A stretch of 40,540 bases of DNA, from contig WNKV01000028.1 in NCBI GenBank assembly GCA_009720755.1, forward strand, positions 1 through 40,540, written 5' to 3'. Below, in pieces: positions 29,101 through 36,761 of this stretch. This DNA comes from Rhodoplanes serenus (GTDB taxonomy: Bacteria; Pseudomonadota; Alphaproteobacteria; Rhizobiales; Xanthobacteraceae). The translations under genes were made by a program, and so were the position numbers. Below the pieces are notes generated by a model. The model searched no databases, had not been told where the DNA came from, and was given only the letters and a program-made list of their open reading frames with translations. The first letter of the stretch is position 1, and every line of letters starts with the position of its first letter.

Positions 29101-29350
29101 GGTGATCGCCTCCGGAGCCAGCGCCAAGAGCCAGCAGGCGCTCGGCACCGGCGTCGCCGGCGGCATGATCGCCGTGGTGGTGCTGGCGCTTCTGATGGTG
29201 CCGATGCTGTTCGTCGGCGTGCAGCGGCTGATGGGTGGCGAGCGCGGCGGCAAGGGCTGGCTGCGCCTCCAGGCGCGGCGGCGGGTGCTGCGGCGCTATC
29301 GGCGGCAGCGTCGGCTGGCGGCCGCCGAGGCCGCCGCTGCGGAGAGCTGA
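26159..29350 (+). CDS. RND multidrug efflux pump, HAE1 (AcrB/MexB) family
   Basis: Proton-driven inner-membrane exporter of 1063 residues, normal for the family. It starts MPAFFIDRPIFAVVVALFICL, has the two large periplasmic loops, and the proton-relay pair Asp407-Asp408 in GILVDDAIVVVENVER with the partner lysine Lys933 in GLAAKDAILIVGFARD. Twelve membrane helices are expected from the hydrophobic blocks (around 10-28, 340-500, 540-560, 870-1030). The C-terminal tail (RRRVLRRYRRQRRLAAAEAAAAES) is unusually basic and then Ala/Glu-rich. No TolC-type gene follows, so it must use a channel encoded elsewhere. The substrate range cannot be read from sequence. Confidence 0.97.
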   Translation: MPAFFIDRPIFAVVVALFICLFGALAIPFLPVAQYPIIAPPSISVSTSYPGASPENLYNSVTRLIEEELNGASGILNFESTSDSLGQVEILANFVPGTDPSLASVEVQNRIKRVEARLPRAVIQQGILIEEASSAVLQIITLSSTDGSLDEIGLGDFMIRNVLGEIRRIPGVGRATLYSTERALRVWLDPARLVGYNLTADDVTKAIEAQNAQVASGSIGAEPSRTGQPVSSMVLVKGQLASPNEFGAIVLRANADGSTVRLRDVARIEVGGLNYQFTTRLNGQPTAGLSVLLSPTGNALATARAVQAKMEELSKFFPQNIKYQIPYDITPVVQASIKKVLMTLAEAVVLVFIVMFLFLQNIRYTIIPTVVVPVALLGTCAVLLIGGFSINMLTLFAMVLAIGILVDDAIVVVENVERIMVEERLPPREATRKAMRQISGAIVGITLVLMAVFVPMAFFPGSVGIVYRQFSITMVAAIGFSALMALSLTPALCATLLKPVTHHGEKRGVFGIFNRGLDRTRDGYGRFVGWSLARSGRMLVAFLAIVVAMSWMFARLPAGFLPVDDQGFITTDVQTPPDASFNRTLDVVQRVEQFLMNRDGVDNITFITGFSFLGQGANTAQAFVTLDDWSKRGPNDSAAAIVADVNRSLAGIKDADISALQPPPIDNLGNSSGFSFRLQDRGQKGYAELMRARDMLLDAARKSPILQDVYVEGLPPAPQIELMIDREKAAALGVAFQEINSTISTNLGSSYINDFPNRGRMQRVIVQADNGARMKAEDILGFNVRNDKGTLVPFSSFATVKWSVGPSQVVGFNYYPSVRVSGSAKPGFTSGDAIAEMERIAGTLPRGFGFEWTGQSLQEKAAGSQAPFLLALSALVVFLVLAAFYESWTIPIAVLLVVPLGMLGAVLAVTSRAMPNDVYFTIGLITIIGLAAKDAILIVGFARDLNLAGMPLAQATVEAARLRFRPILMTGFAFVSGVAPMVIASGASAKSQQALGTGVAGGMIAVVVLALLMVPMLFVGVQRLMGGERGGKGWLRLQARRRVLRRYRRQRRLAAAEAAAAES

Positions 29351-29359
29351 CGCCGAAAC

Positions 29360-29743
29360 TCATCCGGCCGCGGCGACGCGGCCGGTCGTCTCTCCGCCGT
29401 CGGCACGGCGACGCCAGCGGCGGGCGGCGCTCCGTCGTCGCCCACAGATGTGCGCGACGCGGCGGGTCAGCAGCGAGAGCCGGGCGGTGGCGAGGTCGAC
29501 CCGCACCGCCTCCAGCCGAAAGCGACCGCCGATCCGGTCCAGCACCGCGTCGGGCGCGAGCGGCCAATCGTCGGCGGCGATCTCGCAGCGGCCCAGCAGG
29601 GCGCCGGTCTCGGTGTCCCAGGCGGTGACCCGCCAGGCGGTGACCCGCCAGGTCGGCATTTCAGGCGGCGGGGCGGCGCCACGTTCCACGGTCAGCGCGA
29701 TCCCGTCGCCACGCCAGGCCCGCCGGTCCGCCGAGTATCCCAC
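29360..29743 (-). CDS. hypothetical protein with in-frame WRVTA duplication
   Basis: A 127-residue protein that I do not recognise. GTG 29743 is preceded by AGGGGAGG at 6 nt, one of the best ribosome sites in the window, and third codon positions are GC-rich as in the neighbours, so it is probably real. The middle reads GALLGRCEIAADDWPLAPDAVLDRIGGRFRLEAVRVDLATARLSLL, compatible with a small alpha/beta fold; the C-terminus is very Arg/Ala-rich. A 15-nt direct repeat gives WRVTAWRVTAW (minus-strand reading of about 29620-29652). It is convergent with the efflux pump gene (9-bp gap) and divergent from the LysR gene. Confidence 0.6.
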   Translation of the reverse strand: MGYSADRRAWRGDGIALTVERGAAPPPEMPTWRVTAWRVTAWDTETGALLGRCEIAADDWPLAPDAVLDRIGGRFRLEAVRVDLATARLSLLTRRVAHICGRRRSAARRWRRRADGGETTGRVAAAG

Positions 29744-29932
29744 GACACGCCTCCCCTGAGTTCGACAACACCGTTAGCGTGTCGCCGGCTCCCTCTCCGG
29801 TGCGATAAGGCGAGCCGTGCCGGGCGGCGAATTTGCAGGCCGCGGTGAGCGGACCGTGAGGGAAACTCCTAAAATCGTCGCGGTCGGGCGTGCTGGGCTA
29901 CAGTGGCGCCGATCCCGTGCGAAGGAGCCGCC

Positions 29933-30829
29933 GTGCGCATCGACTTCCTCGGCCTGGAAGCGTTTCTCAGCATCGCCGAGCGCGGCAGCTTCCACCGCGC
30001 CGCGGCGCATCTCAACCTGTCGCAGACGGCGCTCAGCCACCGCATGCGCAAGCTGGAGGATGCGCTGGGCGTCAAGCTGCTGGCCCGCACCACCCGCCGG
30101 GTGGCGCTCACCCCGGCGGGGCTCGAGCTGCTGCCGCGGGCCCGCCGCATCGTCGAGGAGGCCAGCCAGTCGTTCGAGGATCTCCGGCGACAGGGGCGGG
30201 CCCGGCAGGCGCGGCTCGCCATCGGCTGCCTGCCGACCGTCTCGATCCGCTACATCCCGCGGGTGCTGGCCGAGTTCACGCGGCTCTATCCGGGCCTCGA
30301 GGTGCAGGTCTTCGACAACTCGGCGAGCGAGATCGCCGATCATGTGCAGGCCGGCCGCGCCGCGTTCGGCATCACCATCGTGTCGGCCAACCGCTGGGAC
30401 TTGGAGATCACCGAGCTCTTGAAGGAGCCGTTCGTCCTGGTCTGCCCGGCCGAGCACGAGTTCGCGGCGCGCAAGAGCATCACCTGGGCGGATCTGGAAG
30501 GCCAGCCGCTGGTGCGGGTGAGCCCGCAGACCGGCAATCGCATCCTGATCGACGACGCGCTCGGGGCGCGGCGCGATGCGCTGGCGTGGCGTTACGAGGT
30601 GCAGCACCTCTCCACCGCGGTCAGTCTAGTCAGCGCCGGCGTCGGCCTCGCGGTGGTGCCGCGCCTCGCCGTCGAGGCGAGCGGCCGCACCGGCATCGCC
30701 ACGGTGGCGCTGCGTCAGCCCGCGGTGTCGCGCTCGCTCGGCGTCGTGGTGAAGCGCGGCCTGCCGCTGTCGCCGGCCGCCGAGGATCTGTTGCGCATCA
30801 TCCGCCGCACCCTGCGCAGCCGTCCCTGA
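29933..30829 (+). CDS. LysR-family transcriptional regulator
   Basis: 298 residues. N-terminal winged HTH (~1-62: FLSIAERGSFHRAAAHLNLSQTALSHRMRKLEDALGVKLLAR), linker helix, then the LysR substrate domain from ~88 (ARLAIGCLPTVSIRYIPRVLAEFTRLYPGLEVQVFDNS). The start is GTG 29933, with AAGGAG 5 nt upstream; a longer frame upstream lacks a site. It lies directly before, and in the same direction as, the 4,5-cleavage pathway genes, so it is the likely activator of that operon, sensing an aromatic acid or pathway intermediate (inference). LysR regulators normally bind T-N11-A dyads; a strong dyad lies at 30897-30919. Confidence 0.93.
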   Translation: MRIDFLGLEAFLSIAERGSFHRAAAHLNLSQTALSHRMRKLEDALGVKLLARTTRRVALTPAGLELLPRARRIVEEASQSFEDLRRQGRARQARLAIGCLPTVSIRYIPRVLAEFTRLYPGLEVQVFDNSASEIADHVQAGRAAFGITIVSANRWDLEITELLKEPFVLVCPAEHEFAARKSITWADLEGQPLVRVSPQTGNRILIDDALGARRDALAWRYEVQHLSTAVSLVSAGVGLAVVPRLAVEASGRTGIATVALRQPAVSRSLGVVVKRGLPLSPAAEDLLRIIRRTLRSRP

Positions 30830-30896
30830 GAGCTGCGGCGGGGGCGTGACCTCGTGGCGGGACCCCGTGCACCGCGTGCCGCGCATTGATTCCCAG

Positions 30897-30919
30897 ATTG
30901 GTGAGCCGATCTCACCAAT
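30897..30919. promoter_or_regulatory. perfect 9-bp inverted repeat upstream of the 4,5-cleavage operon
   Basis: ATTGGTGAG, 5 nt, CTCACCAAT. It is followed by two further CCAATA half-sites (30915-30930) and an AT-rich patch containing AATAAT, in an otherwise GC-rich gap between the LysR gene and the hydrolase gene. It is a strong candidate operator for the adjacent LysR protein, or for a GntR-type regulator elsewhere given the TTGGT/ACCAA ends. Confidence 0.6.
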
Positions 30920-31104
30920 AGGCCCAATAATGTCATTTGTTCAGGGAGCGGCCCGGCGCCATGCTGCCGGTCGCGACGCGGCGATCGGCCGTGCCGGCCT
31001 CCGGTTTTCATCCCGCCCCGGATCGGCACGCCGATCGCCCGGCGCCGCGCCGGACTATCCGCGGGGCGGTTGCCCGTCCGTGCGGACCGCCAGGAAAGAT
31101 CCCG

Positions 31105-31983
31105 ATGAGTCCGATCCCGACCATCCCGCCGCCGCATCCCGATCCGCGGACGCCCCGCCTCGCCTTGCCGCCGCTCGCCTGCGATACCCACTGCCATGTG
31201 TTCGGGCCGGACGCGAAATACCCCTACGTGGCCGATCGTCCCTACACGCCGCCCGATGCGCCGCTCGCCAAGCTGCAATGGATGCAGGCGCGCATGGGCA
31301 TCGCGCGCGCCGTGCTGGTCAACGCGACCCCGCACGGCTGCGACAACCTGGTGGTGACCGACGCGATCGCGGCGAGCGGCGGCCGCTACAAGGGCATCGC
31401 CAATGTCGACGCGAGCTTCTCGGAGGCCGAGATCGGCCGCCTCGCCGCCTCCGGCATCGTCGGCTGCCGCTTCACCTTCCTGGCCCGCCTCGGCGGCCGG
31501 CCCGACATGTCGCGCTTCGACACGGTGGTGCGCCGCATCGCGCCGCACGGCTGGCATGTCGACCTCTATCTTCCGGCCAAGGATCTCGACGGCTTCGCGC
31601 CGGTGCTGGACCGCCTGCCGATCCCGTATGTGATCGACCACATCGGCGTCGTCGAGGCCCGCCTCGGCGTCGACCAGCCGGCGTTCCGGGCGCTGTGCGA
31701 CCGCTACGCCCGCGATCCGAAATGCTGGATCAAGCTCACCGGCGCTGAGCGCGTGTCGTCGGCGGGCGCGCCTTATCACGACGTCGTGCCCTTCGCGCAG
31801 CGGCTGATCGAGATCGATCCCAACCGCTTGCTGTGGGGCACCGACTGGCCGCACCCCAACGTGCCGGCGATGCCCGACGACGGCGACCTCGTCGACCTCG
31901 TCGCCCTCTATGCCCCTGACGCCTCCGTTCGGCAGAAGCTCCTGGTCGACAATCCGGCCCGTTTGTTCGGCTTCTCCGCGTGA
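31105..31983 (+). CDS. amidohydrolase, 2-pyrone-4,6-dicarboxylate lactonase (LigI)-like
   Basis: 292 residues of the amidohydrolase superfamily. The start of the barrel has CDTHCHVFGP with His29/His31, then KYPYVADRPYTPPDAPLAKLQWMQARMGIARAVLVNAT, LPIPYVIDHIG and the C-terminal GTDWPHPN with Asp247, as in LigI. LigI opens the lactone 2-pyrone-4,6-dicarboxylate to 4-oxalomesaconate. The assignment gains weight from the GalB-like and LigK-like genes downstream, which carry out the next two steps. AGGAAAG precedes ATG 31105. Related family members act on sulfomuconolactone or other lactones, so the exact substrate is not fixed. Confidence 0.8.
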   Translation: MSPIPTIPPPHPDPRTPRLALPPLACDTHCHVFGPDAKYPYVADRPYTPPDAPLAKLQWMQARMGIARAVLVNATPHGCDNLVVTDAIAASGGRYKGIANVDASFSEAEIGRLAASGIVGCRFTFLARLGGRPDMSRFDTVVRRIAPHGWHVDLYLPAKDLDGFAPVLDRLPIPYVIDHIGVVEARLGVDQPAFRALCDRYARDPKCWIKLTGAERVSSAGAPYHDVVPFAQRLIEIDPNRLLWGTDWPHPNVPAMPDDGDLVDLVALYAPDASVRQKLLVDNPARLFGFSA

Positions 31984-32011
31984 CCGGCGGCTTCACCACG
32001 AGGATTGAATC

Positions 32012-33025
32012 ATGACCCGAGACACCGCCCCTTTCCTGAGCCGCCGCACCCTGCTGTGCGGCCTCGCGGGCGCCGCTGCCGGCGGCCTCGCGGCCCCGGC
32101 CGTCCTGTCCGGCCCGGCCTTCGCGCAGGCGAAATATCCGGTGCGACCCATCAAGGTGGTGGTGCCGTTCGGCCCCGGCGGCGTCGCCGACATCACGGTG
32201 CGAATCGTCACCGAGCGGCTCGGCGACAAGCTCGGCCAGCGCTTTGTGATCGAGAACGCGCCCGGCGCTGGCGGTTCGCTCGCCGCCAGCCGGGTCGCCT
32301 CGGCGGCGCCGGATGGCTACACGCTGGCGCTGTTCTCCAACGGCACCGCGGTCAGCGTCGGCCTGTTCAAGCAGCTTCCGTTCGATCCGATCAACGAGTT
32401 CGTGCCGATCTCGACCCTCGGCCTGTTCGACTTCATCCTGGCGACCAACAAGCAGACCGGCTACACCAAGCTGGCCGACCTGCTCGCCGACGCCAAGGCC
32501 CGTCCCGGCGCCCTCAACATCGCCACCATCACGGCCGGCTCGACCCAGCATCTCAGCGCGGTGCTGTTCAAGGCCGAATCCGGCATCGACGCCCAGATCG
32601 TCACCTACCGCACCACGCCGGACGCCATGGTGTCGATGCTGCGCAACGATGCCCAGCTCATCGTCGATTCCTACGCCTCGCTGAAGGGCTCGGTCGAGGA
32701 CAAGAGCCTGGTGGCGCTCGCCACCTCGGGCGCCAAGCAGTCGGTGGTGCTGCCCGACGTGCCGCCGGCGGCGAGCACCGTGCCGGGCTTCGACGCCACC
32801 TCGTGGAACGCGCTGTTCGCCAGGAAGGGCACGCCCGAGGAGGCGTTGCGCGCGCTCAACGCCGGTCTCCAGGAGGTGCTGGTCGAGCCCGAGGTGAAGG
32901 CGAAGCTCCTGGAGCTCGGCATCGTGGCGACGCCGAGCACGCCGGCTGATCTCGGCGAACGCCTGGCGGTCGATATCCGCCGCTGGTCGGCCGTCATCGA
33001 CAAGGCCGGCATTCCGAAGCAGTAG
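32012..33025 (+). CDS. Bug-type (tripartite tricarboxylate transporter) solute-binding protein
   Basis: 337 residues. The N-terminal export signal has a twin-arginine-like start (LSRRTLLCGLAGAAAGGLAAPAVLSG) and ends about AFAQ. The mature part shows the Bug/TctC signature YPVRPIKVVVPFGPGGVADITVRIV, FVIENAPGAGGSLAASRVASAAPDGYTL and GALNIATITAGSTQHLSAVLFK. Bug proteins capture carboxylates in the periplasm for TctAB-type transporters. No TctA/TctB genes are in the window. Its place inside the 4,5-cleavage operon suggests it binds an aromatic or pyrone carboxylate (inference). Confidence 0.93.
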   Translation: MTRDTAPFLSRRTLLCGLAGAAAGGLAAPAVLSGPAFAQAKYPVRPIKVVVPFGPGGVADITVRIVTERLGDKLGQRFVIENAPGAGGSLAASRVASAAPDGYTLALFSNGTAVSVGLFKQLPFDPINEFVPISTLGLFDFILATNKQTGYTKLADLLADAKARPGALNIATITAGSTQHLSAVLFKAESGIDAQIVTYRTTPDAMVSMLRNDAQLIVDSYASLKGSVEDKSLVALATSGAKQSVVLPDVPPAASTVPGFDATSWNALFARKGTPEEALRALNAGLQEVLVEPEVKAKLLELGIVATPSTPADLGERLAVDIRRWSAVIDKAGIPKQ

Positions 33026-33052
33026 CCGCTCCCTGTAGCCTCTGCTCGCGGC

Positions 33053-33080
33053 GTCATGGCCGGGACAAGCCCGGCCGTGG
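33053..33080. repeat. REP-like palindrome (GTCATGGCCGGG type)
   Basis: A unit of the same type as at 20921 and 34573: GTCATGGCCGGG, ACAAG, CCCGGCC. It lies between the binding-protein gene and the GalB-like gene. Upstream in-frame extension of the GalB-like gene would read through it and is therefore rejected. Confidence 0.7.
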
Positions 33081-33133
33081 CGAACTCTGTGATCCGGACC
33101 AGAGCCGTCATGTCAGGCAAGAACGAGGCTCCC

Positions 33134-33850
33134 ATGAGCAAGACAGCACTCGTCGTCAGCGCCCATCCGGGCGATTTCGTCTGGCGTGCCGGCGGCGCCA
33201 TCGCGCTGCACGCCAAGAAGGGCTACCGCGTCAAGATCGTCTGCCTCGCCTACGGCGAGCGCGGCGAGAGCCAGTTCGCCTGGAAGCAGCCGGGCATGAC
33301 GCTCGACCAGGTGAAGGCCGGCCGCAAGGACGAGGCCGAGCGCGCCGCCGCGATGCTCGGCGCCGAGATCGAGTTCTTCGATGCCGGCGACTATCCGCTG
33401 CGCCTCGGCGCGCAGCATCTCGACCGGCTGATCGACATCTACCGCGAGCTCAATCCGAGCTTCGTGCTCACCCACGCGCTGGACGATCCCTACAATGTCG
33501 ATCATCCGGAGGCGTCGCGCTTCGCCCAGGAGGCCCGCATCCTGGCCCAGGCGATGGGCCACAAGCCGCAGGCGAGCTACAGCTACGCGGCGCCGCCGGT
33601 GTTCCTGTTCGAGCCGCACCAGCCGGAGATGTGCAACTTCAAGCCCCAGGTGATCCTCAACATCGACGAGGTGTGGGAGATCAAGCGCAAGACCTTCGAG
33701 ATCCTGGCGGCCCAGAAGCATCTGTGGGCCTATTACGAGCGCGTCGCGCTCCAGCGCGGCGTCCAGGGCGGCCGTAACACCGGCAAGCCGATGACCTATG
33801 GCGAAGCCTATCAGCGGCTGTTCCCGATGGCCCTGGAGGAGCTGGCATGA
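33134..33850 (+). CDS. galB: PIG-L family 4-oxalomesaconate hydratase (GalB)-like
   Basis: 238 residues of the PIG-L/LmbE fold. The N-terminus [38 protein letters not shown] matches the GalB variant of the family, where the usual AHPDDE zinc motif is altered to AHxxDF (His11, Asp14 here). [18 protein letters not shown] supplies further ligands. GalB of Pseudomonas putida hydrates 4-oxalomesaconate to 4-carboxy-4-hydroxy-2-oxoadipate in gallate degradation. GAGG lies 6 nt before ATG 33134. It overlaps the aldolase gene by ATGA, so hydratase and aldolase are translationally coupled, which fits consecutive reactions. Confidence 0.85.
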   Translation: MSKTALVVSAHPGDFVWRAGGAIALHAKKGYRVKIVCLAYGERGESQFAWKQPGMTLDQVKAGRKDEAERAAAMLGAEIEFFDAGDYPLRLGAQHLDRLIDIYRELNPSFVLTHALDDPYNVDHPEASRFAQEARILAQAMGHKPQASYSYAAPPVFLFEPHQPEMCNFKPQVILNIDEVWEIKRKTFEILAAQKHLWAYYERVALQRGVQGGRNTGKPMTYGEAYQRLFPMALEELA

Positions 33851-34539
33851 AGCCGGTCGTCGTTCGCAACATCTCGCGCGCGGAGTCGTCGGTCGTCGCG
33901 ACGCTCGCCGGTCTCGGCGTCGCCACCGTGCACGAGGCGATGGGCCGCGTCGGTCTGATGAAGCCCTACATGCGGCCGATCTATGCGGGAGCCGGCATCG
34001 CCGGTTCGGCCGTCACGGTGCTGGCGCAGCCGGGCGACAACTGGATGATCCATGTTGCCATCGAGCAATGCCGGCCCGGCGACGTGATGGTGGTGGGCGT
34101 CACCGCCGACAACACCGACGGCATGTTCGGCGATCTGCTCGCCACCTCGCTGAAGGCGCGCGGCGGCGTCGCGCTGGTCATCGATGCCGGCGTGCGCGAC
34201 GTCAAGACCATCACCGAGATGGGCTTTCCGATCTGGTCGCGGGCGATCTCGGCCAAGGGCACCGTCAAGGCGACGCTCGGCTCGGTCAACATCTCGGTCG
34301 TCTGCGCCGGTGCGCTGGTGAACCCGGGCGACGTGATCGTCGCCGACGACGACGGCGTCGTGGTGGTGCCGCGGGCCGACGCTGCCGCGGTCGCCAAGGC
34401 CGGCGCGGCGCGGGTCGCCGCCGAGGAGGAGAAGCGTCGTCGGCTCGCCTCCGGCGAGCTCGGCCTCGACATGTACAAGATGCGCGAGCCGCTGGCGAAG
34501 GCCGGATTGCGCTGGGTCGATTCGGCGGACGAGATCTAA
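33847..34539 (+). CDS. ligK: 4-carboxy-4-hydroxy-2-oxoadipate aldolase (LigK/GalC/ProA type)
   Basis: 230 residues of the RraA-like class II pyruvate aldolase family. Signature: [41 protein letters not shown], with the RD pair that binds substrate and the divalent metal, then [20 protein letters not shown]. It cleaves 4-carboxy-4-hydroxy-2-oxoadipate to pyruvate and oxaloacetate, the last step of the protocatechuate 4,5-cleavage and gallate pathways. The long C-terminal helix ([23 protein letters not shown]) is typical of LigK-type enzymes rather than RraA. It is the last gene of the operon; a palindrome followed by TTTTT lies 34 nt downstream. Confidence 0.9.
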   Translation: MKPVVVRNISRAESSVVATLAGLGVATVHEAMGRVGLMKPYMRPIYAGAGIAGSAVTVLAQPGDNWMIHVAIEQCRPGDVMVVGVTADNTDGMFGDLLATSLKARGGVALVIDAGVRDVKTITEMGFPIWSRAISAKGTVKATLGSVNISVVCAGALVNPGDVIVADDDGVVVVPRADAAAVAKAGAARVAAEEEKRRRLASGELGLDMYKMREPLAKAGLRWVDSADEI

Positions 34540-34572
34540 CACCGGCGGCGGTGCTCTCGGACTGCATCCTCC

Positions 34573-34609
34573 GTCATGGCCGGGCTTGTCCCGGCCATCC
34601 ACGTTTTTG
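34573..34609 (+). terminator. REP-like palindrome followed by a T-run
   Basis: GTCATGGCCGGG, CTTGT, CCCGGCCATCC, then ACGTTTTTG. The 7-bp GGCCGGG/CCCGGCC stem and following T5 could end the ligK transcript. The same repeat family is at 20921 and 33053. Confidence 0.55.
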
Positions 34610-34672
34610 CTGCCGCTCGGCTCGAAGTCGTGGAGGCTCGGCACGACGAGTCTCGTCCGCCCGCCGTGCCGA

Positions 34673-35641
34673 TCAGCCTCCGGCGGCGGCGCGCGCCGGC
34701 TCCGGCGGCTGTCGCGACGCGCCGATCAGGTGCTGCGGATAGCGATTGCACAGCGTCGTCACCAGGGTGGCGAGCTCGGTGCGCAGCGGATCGCTCGGGC
34801 CGACCAGCGGCAGCCGCACCGTCGGGGTCATCAGCCCGAGCAGGCCGAGCGCGTATTTGAGCGGCGACGGGCTGGTCTCCTGGAACAGCGCGGCGGCGAT
34901 GCGGGCGACGACGATCTCGTGGCGCTGCGCCCGCGCCATCTGGCCGAGCCGCAAGGCCGGGATCATCTCGCCGTAGAGCCCGGGCGCCAGGTTGGCGACC
35001 ACCGAGATGCAGCCGTCGCCGCCGCGCAGCAGGAAGCTGAACACCGTCGCGTCGTCACCGGAGAGCAGGCGGAAGTCGCGGCCGAGCCGCGGCCGCAGCC
35101 GTGCCGGCCGGGCGATGTCGCCGCTGGCGTCCTTGAGCCCGATCACGGTGGGGCGCTCGGCGAGCCGCACCACGGTGTCGTCGGCGAGGCTGCATGCGGT
35201 GCGCGACGGCACATCGTACAGAATCACCGGCAGCGCCGTGGCGTCGGCGATCGCGCCGAAATGCGCCATGAGCCCGCCCTGCGTCGGCTTGTTGTAGTAG
35301 GGCACGACCGACAGGATGGCGTCGGCGTCGAGATCCTCGGCGGCGCGCGCCATCTCGATCGCCCGGGCGGTGGCGTTGGAGCCGGCGCCGGCGATCACCG
35401 GCACGCGGCCGGCCGCGACGTCGACGGCGCGTCTGATCAGCTCGCGGTGCTCGGCCGCCGACAGCGTCGCCGACTCGCCGGTGGTGCCGCAGACGACGAG
35501 CGTCGCCGCACCGGCCTCGATCTGGAGATCGCAGAAGCGCTCGAAGGCGGCGTAGTCGACCGCGCCGTCCTGGTCGAACGGGGTCGGCAGCGCCGGCGAG
35601 GCGCCGGCGAGCTGGGCGCGAAGGTCGCCGAAGCTGGTCAT
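34673..35641 (-). CDS. dapA: 4-hydroxy-tetrahydrodipicolinate synthase (DapA) family
   Basis: 322 residues of the DapA/NAL class I aldolase family. All key DapA elements are seen: CGTTGES (Thr53-Thr54), PYYNKPTQGG, ILYDVPSRT with Tyr142 and GLKDASGD with the Schiff-base Lys170. DapA condenses pyruvate with aspartate semialdehyde toward lysine and cell wall diaminopimelate. The protein carries about 25 extra C-terminal residues (IGASRQPPEPARAAAGG). It stands beside a pathway that yields pyruvate, so another pyruvate aldolase role is possible, but the motif set favours DapA. It is convergent with the ligK operon. ATG 35641 was chosen because it gives the normal N-terminus MTSFGDLRAQL. Confidence 0.87.
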   Translation of the reverse strand: MTSFGDLRAQLAGASPALPTPFDQDGAVDYAAFERFCDLQIEAGAATLVVCGTTGESATLSAAEHRELIRRAVDVAAGRVPVIAGAGSNATARAIEMARAAEDLDADAILSVVPYYNKPTQGGLMAHFGAIADATALPVILYDVPSRTACSLADDTVVRLAERPTVIGLKDASGDIARPARLRPRLGRDFRLLSGDDATVFSFLLRGGDGCISVVANLAPGLYGEMIPALRLGQMARAQRHEIVVARIAAALFQETSPSPLKYALGLLGLMTPTVRLPLVGPSDPLRTELATLVTTLCNRYPQHLIGASRQPPEPARAAAGG

Positions 35642-35676
35642 CGGTGCGGCTCCGTGTCGGTGGCGGGCGGTGTGGC

Positions 35677-35981
35677 TCAAGCGACGCGACGGCTGGCGAG
35701 CCGTGGGGTGACGGGCGAGACCGCGCAGGGCATGACTGCGCAGGGCAGCGGCGCGGCGGCGCGGCCGCTGAGGTCGAGCTCCAGAACGCCCGGCACCATC
35801 ATCACGGCTTGCGGACGGCGGCCGTTCTCGAACAGGGCGTAGCGCAGCGCCTCGGCGCGATCGACGAAGAAGCCGCCGCGGCGGCCGCTGTGGTCGCGCA
35901 CCACCCAGCGGTTCCGGCTGTCGCGGCCGATGAGTATTGGGGAGGCTCCGTGGTGCGCTCGCTGGCGGTCTGCGGGTTCAT
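35677..35981 (-). pseudogene. small conserved-type protein interrupted by a 1-nt frameshift
   Basis: From ATG 35981 (AAAGGATG just upstream) the frame reads MNPQTASERTTEPP and then leaves the conserved reading. The -1 frame takes over as SPILIGRDSRNRWVVRDHSG, then FFVDRAEALRYALFENGRRPQAVMMVPGVLELDLS, which I recall as the body of a short protein common in Bradyrhizobium-type genomes. The switch is at a run of four C (minus strand; plus 35939-35942). One extra C would restore a single ~100-residue protein with the join TTEPPPILIGRDS. This is a real mutation, a read error in a homopolymer, or less likely programmed slippage. Function unknown. Confidence 0.65.
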
Positions 35982-36200
35982 GGTGAACATCCTTTCGGAT
36001 CGAGACATCGGATCGACGCGGCGGGCTCGGTCGGGGGCTTGGCGCGCCGCTCCGCGTGCCGGCACGATCCCTTGCGTCTGTGCCAAGATGTGCCGCTCCC
36101 CGCATATGAAATCGAGACCGCGGCCGCCCCCTCCGCCATAAAGCCCGCATAGAGATGCGTCGCCGGTGCATGGACAGGACGTCGCAGCGGCGGTGCGGGC

Positions 36201-36479
36201 TCAGAGCCGCGAGAGCAGGCCGGCGCACAGGGCGTAGACGGCGGCCTCGTCGACATGCGTGAGCACGGGTCCAAATGGTGCCTCGCGGCGTTGCACCGCC
36301 ACCAGCAGGCAGTAGAAGGCGGCGAGCGCGAGCAGTGCCGCGAAGGTCGCCGCGAAGCCGCGGGTGCTCATCGCCGCGACGGCGGCCAGCCCGACGAGCC
36401 GCATGGCGAAACGCAGCAGCACATGCGCCGAAGGGAGGGGGTGCGGGACGAAAGAGGGGCGGTCCATGGGTGTGTCCAT
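36201..36479 (-). CDS. small two-helix membrane protein, unknown function
   Basis: 92 residues from ATG 36479 (MDTPMDRPSFVPHPLPSAHV; second Met at 36467 possible). Two hydrophobic stretches are visible, FAMRLVGLAAVAAMSTRGFA and FAATFAALLALAAFYCLLVAV, then a charged tail ending TGHVDEAAVYALCAGLLSRL-like. No family is recognised. No strong ribosome site is seen. It lies between the frameshifted gene and the SDR gene, on the opposite strand to the latter. Confidence 0.5.
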   Translation of the reverse strand: MDTPMDRPSFVPHPLPSAHVLLRFAMRLVGLAAVAAMSTRGFAATFAALLALAAFYCLLVAVQRREAPFGPVLTHVDEAAVYALCAGLLSRL

Positions 36480-36761
36480 GTCGATCGGCCGGACCGGCGG
36501 AGGTGCGGCCGGCGGGTCGCCGGACCGATAGGCGGGCACCACATAGGAAAACAATGGGGAGCCGACAGCCGGCCCGTAAAGGCCGTGTGTCACGCCGGCC
36601 CCGTGACCCGGCGACGAGGTCGGCGCGTTCGGCCGGCCTGTCTCCCGCGTGGGGCGCATTGCGTGCCGGGACGCCGCCGTGTAGGGCTCGGCGATCCGGG
36701 TCCTGCCGGACGCGGACCCGCCCCATCGACGACGCTCCCCAAGAACCAGAAAGGAACCGAG

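Noticed and set aside
33056-33133. longer GalB-like protein starting at ATG 33056
   Set aside because: The added residues are a translation of an REP-like palindrome; ATG 33134 has a proper ribosome site.
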